A stretch of 64,000 nucleotides of DNA from an uncultured Prevotellaceae bacterium. GTDB taxonomy: Bacteria > Bacteroidota > Bacteroidia > Bacteroidales > Bacteroidaceae. This document shows, one piece after another, positions 16,991 through 25,501 of the stretch; position 1 is the stretch's first letter, and each line of letters starts with the position of its first letter. The stretch spans positions 124,001 through 188,000 of the forward strand of contig OMZS01000011.1 in assembly GCA_900315565.1 (NCBI GenBank), in the 5' to 3' direction. The notes beneath the pieces are model-generated. The model was not told where the DNA came from. It saw only the letters and a list, made by a program, of their open reading frames with translations, and searched no databases. The position numbers were made by a program, and so were the translations under genes.

Positions 16991-18518
16991 TTGAGTTCAT
17001 CTCAATCATTTCCTCAATGATGTCGCGACTATTGCTCAGTCTTGGTATTTTGTGCTGCCCACCAAGCTTGCCTTTATTCTTCAGCCAGTCGTTGAACAGG
17101 TCGTGGCGGGCGGTGACTATCTCCAGATGCTGCAGCGTGATGCTCTTATAGCGCTTGGCCTCGTAGTCGCTGTTGATTTCCTGCAGCTTTTGGTCGAGCA
17201 GCTCGGCAAACTGCTTGATGTCCTGCGGCTCGCGCGAGAACTCTATGAGCCACTGGTGGCGGCAGCGCGCGTGGTTGTCCATGTAGATGGGAGCCGCGGT
17301 ATATTCCAGCACTTCGGCATTGGTCTGCTCGCAGGCATACTCGAGTCCTTTCTCTGCATTATCGACTATGAGTTCCTCGCCAAAGGCATTGATAAAGTGC
17401 TTGGTGCGCCCTGTGATGACAAACTTGTAGGGATTTTTCTGCGTGAAGCAGATGGTATCGCCAATGACGTAACGCCACAATCCGCACGACGTGCTGATGA
17501 CAATGGCATAGTTCTTTCCGGTTTCAACGCCCCACAATGGCACCGTGTGCAGATGGTCGGGACAATGCTGAAGCTCGGTTTCGCTGAACTCGTCCATGGG
17601 AATAAACTCGTAGAACACGCCGTAGTCAAGCATTAGGAGCAGGGCAGGATCGTCGGGATCCGACTGAATGCCAAAGAACCCTTCGCTGGCGTTGTAGGTC
17701 TCCATGTAGTGCATGTCGGGGTTATGAATAATGTCCCGATACTGCTGACGATAGGGCGTAAACGCCACTCCGCCATGGAAGAACACCTCCAGATTGGGCC
17801 AAACCTTGTCAATGCAACTTTTTCCGCTGATTTCGAGCACCCGGGTGAGCACACTCATCATCCATGACGGCACTCCACTCAGATTTGTTACGTTTTTCTG
17901 CCACGTCTCGCGGGCAATGCGGTCGCGCTTCACCTCGAAATCGCTCAGCAGGGCCGTGGGTTTCTTGGGCACTCTCACCAAATTGACCAGCGGATTGATG
18001 TTTTCCACCAATATGGCGCTCAAGTCGCCCACCAGACTGTCGGCTACATTATAGTTGGGCGCATGGCTGCCGCCCAGAATCAAAGCTTTGCCATCGAAGA
18101 GCCGGCTCTTGGGATGCTCTTTCAGATAGAGAGCCACCGAGTCGCGCCCTCCGGCATAGTGAATGTCGCGAAGTCCGTCGGCAGTAACAGGAATAAACTT
18201 GCTCTTGTCGTTGGTGGTGCCCGACGACTTGGCAAACCATTTCACCTGCCCCGGCCATAGCACGTCGCGCTCGCCGTGGCGCATGCGGTCGATGTCGCCT
18301 TTGAGCTGCTCATAGCTGTTCAGGGGAACGTTGCGAACGAAACTTTCGTAGCCAGTCACGGTGTTGAACAAATGATTGCGCCCGTATTCCGTTGCACGGC
18401 CACGGGAAATCAGATATTCGAGCACCTGCTGCTGCAGCCGCTCCCCTTCCTGAATGTGATGTCGTAAAGCTTTCTGACGAGCCAGAAAGGCTTTCGACAC
18501 TATGCTGGTTACGTTCAT
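16971..18518 (-). CDS. GH3 family (auxin-responsive promoter-like) protein
   Basis: 515 residues with the GH3 acyl-adenylate-forming fold: SSGTTNDKSKFIPVT is the P-loop-like ATP motif, then YNASEGFFGIQ and WRYVIGDTI, and a C-terminal lid (ITGRTKHFINAFGEELIVDNAEKGL). In plants GH3 enzymes conjugate amino acids to hormones; in Bacteroidetes the acid and amine substrates are unknown. First gene of the four-gene operon ending in the sugar transferase; the -7 box at 18648-18655 serves it. Confidence 0.88.
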   Translation of the reverse strand: MNVTSIVSKAFLARQKALRHHIQEGERLQQQVLEYLISRGRATEYGRNHLFNTVTGYESFVRNVPLNSYEQLKGDIDRMRHGERDVLWPGQVKWFAKSSGTTNDKSKFIPVTADGLRDIHYAGGRDSVALYLKEHPKSRLFDGKALILGGSHAPNYNVADSLVGDLSAILVENINPLVNLVRVPKKPTALLSDFEVKRDRIARETWQKNVTNLSGVPSWMMSVLTRVLEISGKSCIDKVWPNLEVFFHGGVAFTPYRQQYRDIIHNPDMHYMETYNASEGFFGIQSDPDDPALLLMLDYGVFYEFIPMDEFSETELQHCPDHLHTVPLWGVETGKNYAIVISTSCGLWRYVIGDTICFTQKNPYKFVITGRTKHFINAFGEELIVDNAEKGLEYACEQTNAEVLEYTAAPIYMDNHARCRHQWLIEFSREPQDIKQFAELLDQKLQEINSDYEAKRYKSITLQHLEIVTARHDLFNDWLKNKGKLGGQHKIPRLSNSRDIIEEMIEMNSTVNDEG

Positions 18519-18647
18519 TGTTGTTTTTTCGATTCAAATGGGATGCCAGTCAGGCAACACCCGCAGAAACATGCCTGGCAGAGCCTCAAGTCCTGATAGC
18601 AGCCTCGCAAAGGCTCTGAAACAAGCTTTTTGGGCCCTAACAAGCTG

Positions 18648-18655
18648 CAAAGGTA
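18648..18655 (-). promoter_or_regulatory. -7 box of the GH3 operon
   Basis: TACCTTTG on the minus strand, about 130 bp before the GH3 ATG. No convincing TTG at 19-21 bp. Confidence 0.45.
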
Positions 18656-18747
18656 CTGCAAATCTTTGTAATACTGCCGAATTTCACTATTTTTAATGAA
18701 TAAATGAAGTCTGCAAACGGCGATTTTGCATGTAGTCACGCTTTTTC

Positions 18748-18862
18748 CAAAAAAAATTCCATCAGCTGGGAAAAAAGTCCCACCGCGTGGGACAAAAGTC
18801 CCAGCCGATGGGAATTTTCTGGGAAAAAAAGTTCCAGCCCATTGGAACAGGTGTTTTGCGCT
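18748..18862 (-). terminator. Run of hairpin plus T-tract units downstream of rnc
   Basis: Read on the minus strand after the rnc stop, four small hairpins follow one another, each with T residues behind it: TTCCAATGGGCTGGAA then T7; TCCCATCGGCTGGGA then CTTTTG; TCCCACGCGGTGGGA then CTTTTTT; and TTCCCAGCTGATGGAA (one mismatch) then T8. Spacing is about 21 bp, with one extra 12-bp insert. Individually weak, together they should end rnc transcription. The rest of the 18519-18900 gap holds no gene. Confidence 0.6.
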
Positions 18863-18900
18863 GTTTTTTTAGTTTTATCTCAATGTTGCTAAGTCTTGCG

Positions 18901-20010
18901 CTATGATTCTGCGAAAGCAGCTGCCTCGGCAGCCGCAATGATTTCTTCGCGGGTCTGTTCCTTAGCCGAAATGTCGGAGAGGTCAAACTCATCGTCGTCG
19001 TCGTCAACCGACAGTTGGGCTGCTGGGCGGACAGTCTGAGGTTTTTCGGCCGTTGTTTCGGCGCGGCCTTCTGTCTGCACAGGGGCTGGTTTTGAGGTAC
19101 GTTTGCGTGGTGTCTCTGTGGTTTTGTCTTTGTTAGGCTGTGCTGGCTCCTGACTTTGCGGAATATCGTGCGTAATGATGAAATCGGTTTTTTCCTCAGT
19201 GTCGGGAACGGTTTGCACAGGTTCTTCCTCCATTTTGGTGCGGTCGGCCTTGGCTGCAAACACAGCATCGATGAACTGCGGTTCTTTGCGCAGCCGTTCA
19301 AGGGTGAGTTTCGAGGCTATTTGCTGGCTTTCCTTCTTGCTGTAGCCTGTGCCTTTGCCTCCCTTGAGATTTTCTATGGTCACCTGATAGCAGAACACGG
19401 GGCTGCCGTTCTCGTCGTTGTGCTGGTCGAGCAAACGGAACTCCAGGTTCACGCGGTTCTTTTGGCTCCACTCAATAAGTTTCGACTTGAAGTTCACCTC
19501 TTTGTAGGCCACGCGGTCGATGTTGATGATTTGGCGCAGAATGCGTTTCTCCATAAACCGCATGCAAGCCGTGTAGCCCCGGTCAAGGTAGATGGCGCCA
19601 ACAAGAGCTTCGAACGCATTTCCTCCCATATAGCTGTTGTGAGAGGAACTGTGTCCTGACGAAAGAATAAGCTGATTGATGCCCATCTCCTGAGCGAGTT
19701 TGTTGAGCGTGTCGCGCTGCACAATCTTGCTGCGGGTGTTGGTAAGAAAACCTTCGCGTTTTCCCTCAAAATGACGAAACACTATGTCGCCCACTACGGC
19801 ATCGAGAATGGCATCGCCCAGAAACTCCAGCCGCTCGTTGTGAACGGGTCGTCCCTTGGCGTTGCGGTGTGCCACACTCTTGTGCATGAGCGCCTGCTTG
19901 TAATAACTTATTTCGCGGGGATAGAATCCTATGATGCGGTACAAAGACAAATAAAGCTCCTTCTCCTTCCGGAAAGGGAGCTTTATTCTATCAAAAAAAT
20001 TAGTCAACAT
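18901..20010 (-). CDS. rnc: Ribonuclease III with a long C-terminal extension
   Basis: 369 residues. The RNase III signature NERLEFLGDAILDAVVGD and the second acidic site FEALVGAIYLDRGY are intact, followed by a double-stranded RNA-binding domain (FKSKLIEWSQKNRVNLEFRL ... GTGYSKKESQQIASKLTLERL, about 175-250). After about residue 255 comes a low-complexity tail of about 115 residues, Pro/Thr/Lys-rich then acidic (DDDDDEFDLSDI). E. coli RNase III has 226 residues, so the tail is extra. It processes rRNA precursors and cleaves structured mRNAs. Overlaps fabF by 11 bp. Confidence 0.95.
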   Translation of the reverse strand: MLTNFFDRIKLPFRKEKELYLSLYRIIGFYPREISYYKQALMHKSVAHRNAKGRPVHNERLEFLGDAILDAVVGDIVFRHFEGKREGFLTNTRSKIVQRDTLNKLAQEMGINQLILSSGHSSSHNSYMGGNAFEALVGAIYLDRGYTACMRFMEKRILRQIINIDRVAYKEVNFKSKLIEWSQKNRVNLEFRLLDQHNDENGSPVFCYQVTIENLKGGKGTGYSKKESQQIASKLTLERLRKEPQFIDAVFAAKADRTKMEEEPVQTVPDTEEKTDFIITHDIPQSQEPAQPNKDKTTETPRKRTSKPAPVQTEGRAETTAEKPQTVRPAAQLSVDDDDDEFDLSDISAKEQTREEIIAAAEAAAFAES

Positions 20011-21262
20011 ACTTTTTGAAAACTACACATGCGTTGTGGCCGCCAAAGCCAAAGGTGTTGCTGATGGCAGCACGCACCTCGCGCTTCTGCGCACGGTTGA
20101 AGGTGAAGTTCAGACGATAGTCGATGTCGGGGTCATCGTCGCCCTCCTCATGGTTGATGGTTGGCGGAACAATGTCGTTCTTCACGGCCAGCACGGTGGC
20201 CATGGCCTCAATGGCACCGGCAGCGCCCAGCAGATGGCCAGTCATCGACTTGGTAGAACTGATGTTGAGCTTATAGGCAGCGTCGCCAAACACTTCCTTG
20301 ATGGCTTTTGCCTCCGAGATGTCGCCAACGTGGGTGCTGGTGCCGTGAACGTTGATGTAGTCAATGTCCTCGGGCTTCAGTCCGGCATCTTTCAGCGCGC
20401 GCTCCATCACGAGTTTGGCACCCAGACCTTCGGGATGCGAGGCTGTGATGTGGTAAGCGTCGGCACTTTCGCCCTCGCCCACCATTTCGGCGTAGATTTT
20501 GGCACCACGGGCCTTGGCATGCTCCAGTTCTTCGAGAATCAGACAACCGGCACCTTCGCCCATGATGAATCCGTCGCGACTGGCGCTAAACGGACGGCTG
20601 GCATGCTCGGGGTCGTCGTTGCGCGTAGAGAGGGCTTTCATGGCATTGAATCCGCCTACGCCGCAGGCGCAGATGGCACTCTCGGCACCGCCTGCCAAAA
20701 TGGCGTTAGCCTTGCCCAGACGTATCTGATTGAAAGCGTCGCCCAAAGCATTGCTCGACGAGGCACAAGCCGACGTTGTAACAAAGTTGGGACCATGGAA
20801 ACCATATTTTATGCTGATTTGTCCGGCTGCGATGTCGGCAATCATTTTCGGAATGAAAAACGGATTGAACTTAGGACCGTCGCCTTCGTGCGCACCGTAG
20901 TACTTCACTTCGTCCTCGAAGGTGCGAATACCACCGATGCCTACACCATAGACCACGCCAATTTCGTTCTTATCGACCGACTCCAGATCCATGCCGCTGT
21001 CGGCTACCGCCTGGTCGGCGGCAATCATAGCCAGCTGGGTGTAGCGGTCCATTTTGCGCATTTCCTTTCGGTCGATGAATTGCGCAATATCCAGATTTTT
21101 TACCTCGCAGGCAAACTGGGTTTTAAACAGAGAGCAATCGAATTGTGTAATAGGGGCAGCACCGCTCACGCCGTTGATCAGGTTTTGCCATGTTTCCTCA
21201 GGTGTGTTTCCAACGGGCGTAACGGCACCCATGCCTGTTACAACTACTCTTTTTAATTCCAT
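20000..21262 (-). CDS. fabF: 3-oxoacyl-[acyl-carrier-protein] synthase II
   Basis: 420 residues, normal for KAS II. The Cys-His-His triad is seen in TTSACASSSNALGDA, NVHGTSTHVGD and STKSMTGHLLGAAGA; the C-terminus ends NTFGFGGHNACVVFKKY as expected. It elongates acyl-ACP with malonyl-ACP in fatty acid synthesis. The acyl carrier gene lies directly upstream, and the start overlaps nothing; its end overlaps rnc. The gap to acpP holds an inverted repeat array. Confidence 0.97.
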   Translation of the reverse strand: MELKRVVVTGMGAVTPVGNTPEETWQNLINGVSGAAPITQFDCSLFKTQFACEVKNLDIAQFIDRKEMRKMDRYTQLAMIAADQAVADSGMDLESVDKNEIGVVYGVGIGGIRTFEDEVKYYGAHEGDGPKFNPFFIPKMIADIAAGQISIKYGFHGPNFVTTSACASSSNALGDAFNQIRLGKANAILAGGAESAICACGVGGFNAMKALSTRNDDPEHASRPFSASRDGFIMGEGAGCLILEELEHAKARGAKIYAEMVGEGESADAYHITASHPEGLGAKLVMERALKDAGLKPEDIDYINVHGTSTHVGDISEAKAIKEVFGDAAYKLNISSTKSMTGHLLGAAGAIEAMATVLAVKNDIVPPTINHEEGDDDPDIDYRLNFTFNRAQKREVRAAISNTFGFGGHNACVVFKKYVD

Positions 21263-21278
21263 GAAAAAAAAAATAAAA

Positions 21279-21375
21279 TTTAGGAGTTAGGAGTTAGGAA
21301 TTAGGAGTTATAAGTAAGCCGATTACAAAATCAAAACTTTTTAACTCCTAACTCCTAACTCCTAACTCCTAACTA
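21279..21375. repeat. Inverted TTAGGAG/CTCCTAA heptad arrays between acpP and fabF
   Basis: Left array 21280-21312 (TTAGGAG words, one TTAGGAA) and right array 21340-21374 (CTCCTAA words) are complementary over about 30 bp with a loop of about 30 nt. The hairpin lies inside the acpP-fabF transcript and may set the ratio of the two products. Confidence 0.75.
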
Positions 21376-21383
21376 AAATAAGA

Positions 21384-21620
21384 TTATTTTGCGTTTTCCT
21401 CGATATACTTGATGGCATCACCCACAGTTGTGATGGTCTCAGCCTTATCATCGGGGATAGAAATATTGAACTCTTTCTCGAATTCCATAATCAACTCAAC
21501 GGTATCCAGCGAATCAGCGCCCAGGTCGTTTGTGAAACTGGCCTCCGGCTTTACTTCTGCATCATCAACACCGAGTTTGTCTACAATAATAGCCTTTACT
21601 TTGCTTTCAATTTCTGACAT
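21384..21620 (-). CDS. acpP: Acyl carrier protein
   Basis: 78 residues, acidic, with the phosphopantetheine attachment Ser in [20 protein letters not shown]. It carries acyl chains during fatty acid and lipid A synthesis. First gene of acpP-fabF-rnc. Upstream, TTTG at about 21737 and TTCCTTTG at about 21706 on the minus strand resemble a promoter, although the -7 box lacks the usual TA. Confidence 0.98.
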   Translation of the reverse strand: MSEIESKVKAIIVDKLGVDDAEVKPEASFTNDLGADSLDTVELIMEFEKEFNISIPDDKAETITTVGDAIKYIEENAK

Positions 21621-21779
21621 AATAGAAAAATTTAAATGTTTATAAAATACTTTCTTTTTACTTTACTTTCAGGCCCTCTGGCCAGGAAAGCTTAAAATTC
21701 GGGTGCAAAGGAACAAATTTTAATTTAACTATGCAAATTATTTGAGAAAAAAGTTATCTCGTTTTGCACAGACTACCCC

Positions 21780-22811
21780 TTATTGTGCATAAAATTGATC
21801 TATATCGGGTATTATTTCGCGCCGAATGGGGTAATTACCTCGCAACTCTTCAAACTTTTCGGGAGCGTTTTTTAGTTTCTCGCTATCGTACAAAGGGTTA
21901 TAAATTTGCAAAAAGTTTTCGTTTTGATTGTTACCGAACACAATTTTTCTGTTCATGGCCGGAGGCGACAGTTTGAAGTTGTTACGTAAGCCGAAGTGGC
22001 GGCAAAGACCGTCGATCACCATGCGATTGGCATTCACCTTGCCGTCGGCACTGTAACCGGCAATATGGGGAGTTCCAATATACACTCTGCGCAGCAAATC
22101 GAGGCTGATGCGGGGCTCGTTCTCCCAAGTGTCGATAACGGCCTCGCTCACCTTGCCGCAGTCTAAGGCATCGATGAGCGCACGGTTATCTACCACCTCG
22201 CCACGGCTGGTATTAATAATAATAGGTACGCGCGAAAGTGAACGAAGAAAACTTTCGTCAGCCAAATGCCATGTAGGCCACTGGCCTGTGCGCGTGAGCG
22301 GAACATGATAGGTGATGATGTCGCACTCGTGCAAGTCGCAATGCATGCCTAGTGGAAGATCGCTTACAACAACGCGGAAACCCATCTCTTGGGCTATGGC
22401 GCGAACCTTACTGCCAACATGACCGCAACCTACAATGCCGAGGGTGGTTTTCTGGGGTTCGATGTCCTTGTCGCGCTGCAGCAGAATAAGCACCGAACGC
22501 ACATACTGGGCCACAGAACCCGAATTGCAGCCGGGGCAATTCATCCAGCTGATGCCTGCCCGATTGAGAAACTCTGTATCCAAATGGTCGAAACCGATGG
22601 TAGCCGTAGCCACGAATTTCACCCGGCTGCCGCCCAGCAACTGCTCGTCGCAACGGGTGCGGGTGCGAACTATCAGCGCGTCGGCATCGCGCACGTCACT
22701 GGCCGTAATGCTGCTGCCTGGCAGATAAATGGCATCGGATGTGATTTGAGAAATCACATCGCGGATATACGGTATTTTATCGTCGATGACTATTTTCACA
22801 GGCTGAAACAC
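21780..22811 (-). CDS. pdxB: 4-phosphoerythronate dehydrogenase
   Basis: 343 residues of the D-2-hydroxyacid dehydrogenase family. The NAD-binding GIVGCGHVGSKVRAIAQ, the catalytic Arg in NTSRGEVVDNRAL, Glu in ENEPRI and His in HIAGYSADGK are present, and a C-terminal PdxB-type dimerisation part follows, which separates it from SerA and other relatives. It oxidises 4-phospho-D-erythronate in the DXP-dependent vitamin B6 pathway. Divergent from the DUF4254 gene. Confidence 0.92.
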   Translation of the reverse strand: MFQPVKIVIDDKIPYIRDVISQITSDAIYLPGSSITASDVRDADALIVRTRTRCDEQLLGGSRVKFVATATIGFDHLDTEFLNRAGISWMNCPGCNSGSVAQYVRSVLILLQRDKDIEPQKTTLGIVGCGHVGSKVRAIAQEMGFRVVVSDLPLGMHCDLHECDIITYHVPLTRTGQWPTWHLADESFLRSLSRVPIIINTSRGEVVDNRALIDALDCGKVSEAVIDTWENEPRISLDLLRRVYIGTPHIAGYSADGKVNANRMVIDGLCRHFGLRNNFKLSPPAMNRKIVFGNNQNENFLQIYNPLYDSEKLKNAPEKFEELRGNYPIRREIIPDIDQFYAQ

Positions 22812-22871
22812 TCCTTATTCACTTCACTTCTCCTTAATTAACCCTTATAAAAAAAAATTATTGTGTATTCG

Positions 22872-22902
22872 TTGGAAAATTGAAAATTATTCATTAGCTT
22901 TG
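22872..22902 (+). promoter_or_regulatory. Promoter of the DUF4254-GT9 operon
   Basis: TTG (22872-22874), 20 bp, TAGCTTTG (22895-22902). The start codon at 22931 lies about 20 nt after the expected start of transcription. Confidence 0.7.
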
Positions 22903-22930
22903 CATAATTAAATCAATAACTATCAGAAAA

Positions 22931-23539
22931 ATGTCATTCACACAACATTGTAACGAAATATTCAATAAGGCCATCCAAGATTATCACATCAAGGACAACA
23001 TCGACACCGCCATTCAGAATCCCTACGACAGAGATTCCATTGAAAACAGACTTTATCTGAAGTGCTGGATTGACACCGTGCAATGGCATTTCGAAGACCT
23101 CATTCGCGATCCGCACATCGACCCTATTGAAGCTCTACAACTGAAACGCCGCATTGACCGCAGCAATCAGGACCGCACAGACCTGGTGGAGCAAATCGAC
23201 AGCTATTTCCGCCAGCTCTACGGACAGGTGCGCGTTTTGCCCGATGCACGGCTCAATACCGAAAGTCCTGCCTGGGCCATCGACCGTCTCAGCATCCTGG
23301 CGCTGAAAATCTATCACATGCGTGAGCAGACTACGCGCACCGATGCCACCGAGGAGCATCGCAACAAGTGCCAACAAAAACTCAACGTGCTAATAGAACA
23401 ACAGCACGACCTATCATTGGCCATCGACCAGCTGCTTGAAGACATTGAGGCCGGAAAAATCTACATGAAAGTCTATCGACAGATGAAAATGTATAACGAC
23501 CCCGCCACCAATCCCGTGCTGTATAACCAGCAAAAATAA
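22931..23539 (+). CDS. DUF4254 domain-containing protein
   Basis: 202 residues, soluble, mostly alpha-helical. The family hallmark LYLKCWIDTVQWHFEDLIRD followed by ALQLKRRIDRSNQDRTDLVE is clear. Function unknown; in Bacteroidetes it is regularly found next to LPS heptosyltransferase-like genes, as here (24 bp before the GT9 gene). Confidence 0.85.
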   Translation: MSFTQHCNEIFNKAIQDYHIKDNIDTAIQNPYDRDSIENRLYLKCWIDTVQWHFEDLIRDPHIDPIEALQLKRRIDRSNQDRTDLVEQIDSYFRQLYGQVRVLPDARLNTESPAWAIDRLSILALKIYHMREQTTRTDATEEHRNKCQQKLNVLIEQQHDLSLAIDQLLEDIEAGKIYMKVYRQMKMYNDPATNPVLYNQQK

Positions 23540-23563
23540 AACCTTAAAAATCTTTAGTTAGGA

Positions 23564-24622
23564 TTGAAGACAGAACACATACTCATTATACGTTTTTCTG
23601 CCATTGGCGATGTGGCCATGGCGGTGCCTGTGGTCTATTCGCTGGCCACGCAATACCCGCATGTGCGCATCACCGTGCTCAGCAAGGGGTTTGCAAGGTC
23701 TTTCTTCGAAGAACTGGCTCCCAACGTGAGCTTTATGGAGGCCGACATCAAAAACGAATACCGTGGAGTGAAAGGCCTGAACACACTCTTCCGACGACTC
23801 AAAGCCAAACACTTCACCGCCATTGCCGATTTTCACAACGTGCTGCGCTCAGACTACCTCAGACTCCGGTTCAATCTCGACCGCTTTCACGTAGCACACA
23901 TCAATAAGCATCGTAAAGGAAAACGAAAGCTCACCTCAAAGAAGAAAAAACGACTCATCGAACAGCCTACTTCGTTTCAGAACTATGCCGATGTGCTGGC
24001 AAAGCTGGGCTATCCCGTCGATATTCATTTCGAGTCTATCTTCCCGCCCGAAGGTGGCGACCTCAACCTGCTGCCGCCCGCCGTTGGAACCAAATCCGAC
24101 GGCACACAATGGATAGGAATAGCACCCTTTGCGGCCCATCAGGGAAAAATATATCCGTTGCCGCTCATGCAGCAAGTCATCGAACAGCTCATCAGCCTGA
24201 AGCCCCAGTCCCGCATCTTCCTCTTTGGCGGCGGAGAAAAAGAAATGAGCATACTCGACAAATGGTGCGAGCAATACAAGTCTTGCACCAATGCCTCGCA
24301 TCTTTGTGGCGGACTCATGCAAGAGCTTATTCTGATGAGCCATCTCGACGTAATGCTCTCTATGGACAGCGCCAACATGCATCTGGCTTCGCTCACCGCA
24401 ACACCCGTGGTCAGCGTCTGGGGAGCTACTCACCCCTACGCCGGATTCCTAGGCTGGAACCAGAGCCTCGACAACGTGGTGCAGACTTCGCTCGACTGCC
24501 GTCCGTGTAGCATTTATGGCAACAAACGCTGTACGCGCGGCAATTATCCCTGCTTGAGCAGCATTCAGCCCAACGACATTACGGAGAAAATTATTAAAAA
24601 CCTGGACAAGTCAACCCAATAG
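23564..24622 (+). CDS. Glycosyltransferase family 9 (heptosyltransferase-like)
   Basis: 352 residues. The start is TTG at 23564: a TAG in the same frame at 23555 excludes anything longer, and the next Met lies inside the first helix. The N-terminal segment ILIIRFSAIGDVAMAVPVVY and the donor-site segment SMDSANMHLASLTATPVVSVWG are typical of GT9. These enzymes add heptose or related sugars to the LPS inner core. Co-transcribed with DUF4254. Confidence 0.9.
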   Translation: MKTEHILIIRFSAIGDVAMAVPVVYSLATQYPHVRITVLSKGFARSFFEELAPNVSFMEADIKNEYRGVKGLNTLFRRLKAKHFTAIADFHNVLRSDYLRLRFNLDRFHVAHINKHRKGKRKLTSKKKKRLIEQPTSFQNYADVLAKLGYPVDIHFESIFPPEGGDLNLLPPAVGTKSDGTQWIGIAPFAAHQGKIYPLPLMQQVIEQLISLKPQSRIFLFGGGEKEMSILDKWCEQYKSCTNASHLCGGLMQELILMSHLDVMLSMDSANMHLASLTATPVVSVWGATHPYAGFLGWNQSLDNVVQTSLDCRPCSIYGNKRCTRGNYPCLSSIQPNDITEKIIKNLDKSTQ

Positions 24623-24670
24623 TTGAAAAATACAAACCATTTATTATTTAACCAATAAAAAGAAAACATT

Positions 24671-24832
24671 ATGAAAAAGTACATTTGTGAAACATGCGGG
24701 TATGTGTACGACCCCGAAGCAGGCGATCCCGATAGCGGCATCGCTCCAGGCACAGCTTTCGAAGATATTCCCGAAGATTGGGTATGCCCCATCTGCGGAG
24801 TAGGCAAAGAAGACTTCTCACCCGAAGAATAA
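24671..24832 (+). CDS. Rubredoxin
   Basis: 53 residues. The two iron-binding pairs, [15 protein letters not shown] and [13 protein letters not shown], and the spacing between them are those of classic rubredoxins. It is a small one-electron carrier of the cytoplasm, in anaerobes often serving peroxide or superoxide reduction. It follows the GT9 gene by 48 bp and is closed by a strong terminator, so it may be part of that transcript or have a weak promoter of its own. Confidence 0.95.
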   Translation: MKKYICETCGYVYDPEAGDPDSGIAPGTAFEDIPEDWVCPICGVGKEDFSPEE

Positions 24833-24854
24833 CCAAAATCTTTTCAGGTAAGAA

Positions 24855-24905
24855 AATAAAGAAATAGTGACTACAGCCATGAGTGCCAGTCGCTATTTCT
24901 TTATT
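24855..24905 (+). terminator. Terminator after rubredoxin
   Basis: An 18-bp stem (24855-24872 with 24888-24905, one G-T pair) and a 15-nt loop, 23 bp after the stop codon. Confidence 0.7.
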
Positions 24906-24959
24906 TATTCACACTTTCTTCTTCTGTTACTACATCATCTCAAGGTTTTGCCAGATGAT

Positions 24960-25057
24960 CTCACGACATTAAAATAATAACTCACGGTAATAAAAAAATA
25001 TCTCACAATGATACGAAAATAACTCACGATAATAATACAAATTTTTCTAGTAAATTT
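24960..25057 (-). repeat. CTAG palindrome with 21-bp CGTGA units (locus B)
   Basis: Same family as locus A in the opposite orientation. CTCACG/CTCACA units begin at 24960, 24981, 25002 and 25023 (21 bp apart). The CTAG core is at 25047-25050 inside AAATTTTTCTAGTAAATTT, again 22 bp from the nearest unit. Confidence 0.8.
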
Positions 25058-25132
25058 CAACACAACTCACGACGACAAAAAAGACACCTGCGATTTCATC
25101 ACAAAAACACATGAGAATAAACACCAAAAGAT

Positions 25133-25429
25133 TGTGGAAAAAAGTGTGGATAACTATGTTTATAACTTTCTGCAATACACACACCACCCTGGGGAAAACC
25201 GAAAAGCGTGGAAAACAAACCACTTTTCGTGCATGTTTAAGAAACTTTTCCACTAATTTTGTCGGAAATAAAATATAAACTTATTATCTTTGCACCGAAC
25301 AGAAGAATGGTGGATAACTCACACACTATGCTGAAAATCAAACAATAACTATGAACAACCATTACTGATAACCTATTTTCACGGGTTGATAACTTAATGG
25401 CCAAACTTTTTGGCAGTTTTTTATCAACA
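25133..25429. other. Cluster of DnaA-box-like sequences in an AT-rich gap
   Basis: TGTGGATAA at 25145-25153 is a perfect DnaA box. Near-matches are TGTGGAAAA (25133-25141), CGTGGAAAA (25207-25215), TTTTCCACT (25246-25254), GGTGGATAA (25309-25317), GGTTGATAA (25384-25392) and TTATCAACA (25421-25429). The -7-like TATCTTTG at 25285-25292 may serve nadA, giving a leader of about 200 nt. The cluster could be a replication origin or a DnaA-regulated promoter. Gene orientation on the two sides does not show an origin-type switch. Confidence 0.35.
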
Positions 25430-25501
25430 TATCAACGCCATATCATCCTATTCATCTTTTCTGTTTTAAAAAATAAAAAAAGAAAATAAATATATAATGT
25501 T

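Noticed and set aside
18704-18892. Short frames with SPxxW repeats downstream of rnc
   Set aside because: They are read-through of the hairpin repeats on both strands; no start signal and no relatives known to me.
20036-21256. 406-codon frame antisense to fabF
   Set aside because: fabF is complete with its catalytic triad; the opposite frame is a by-product of codon bias.
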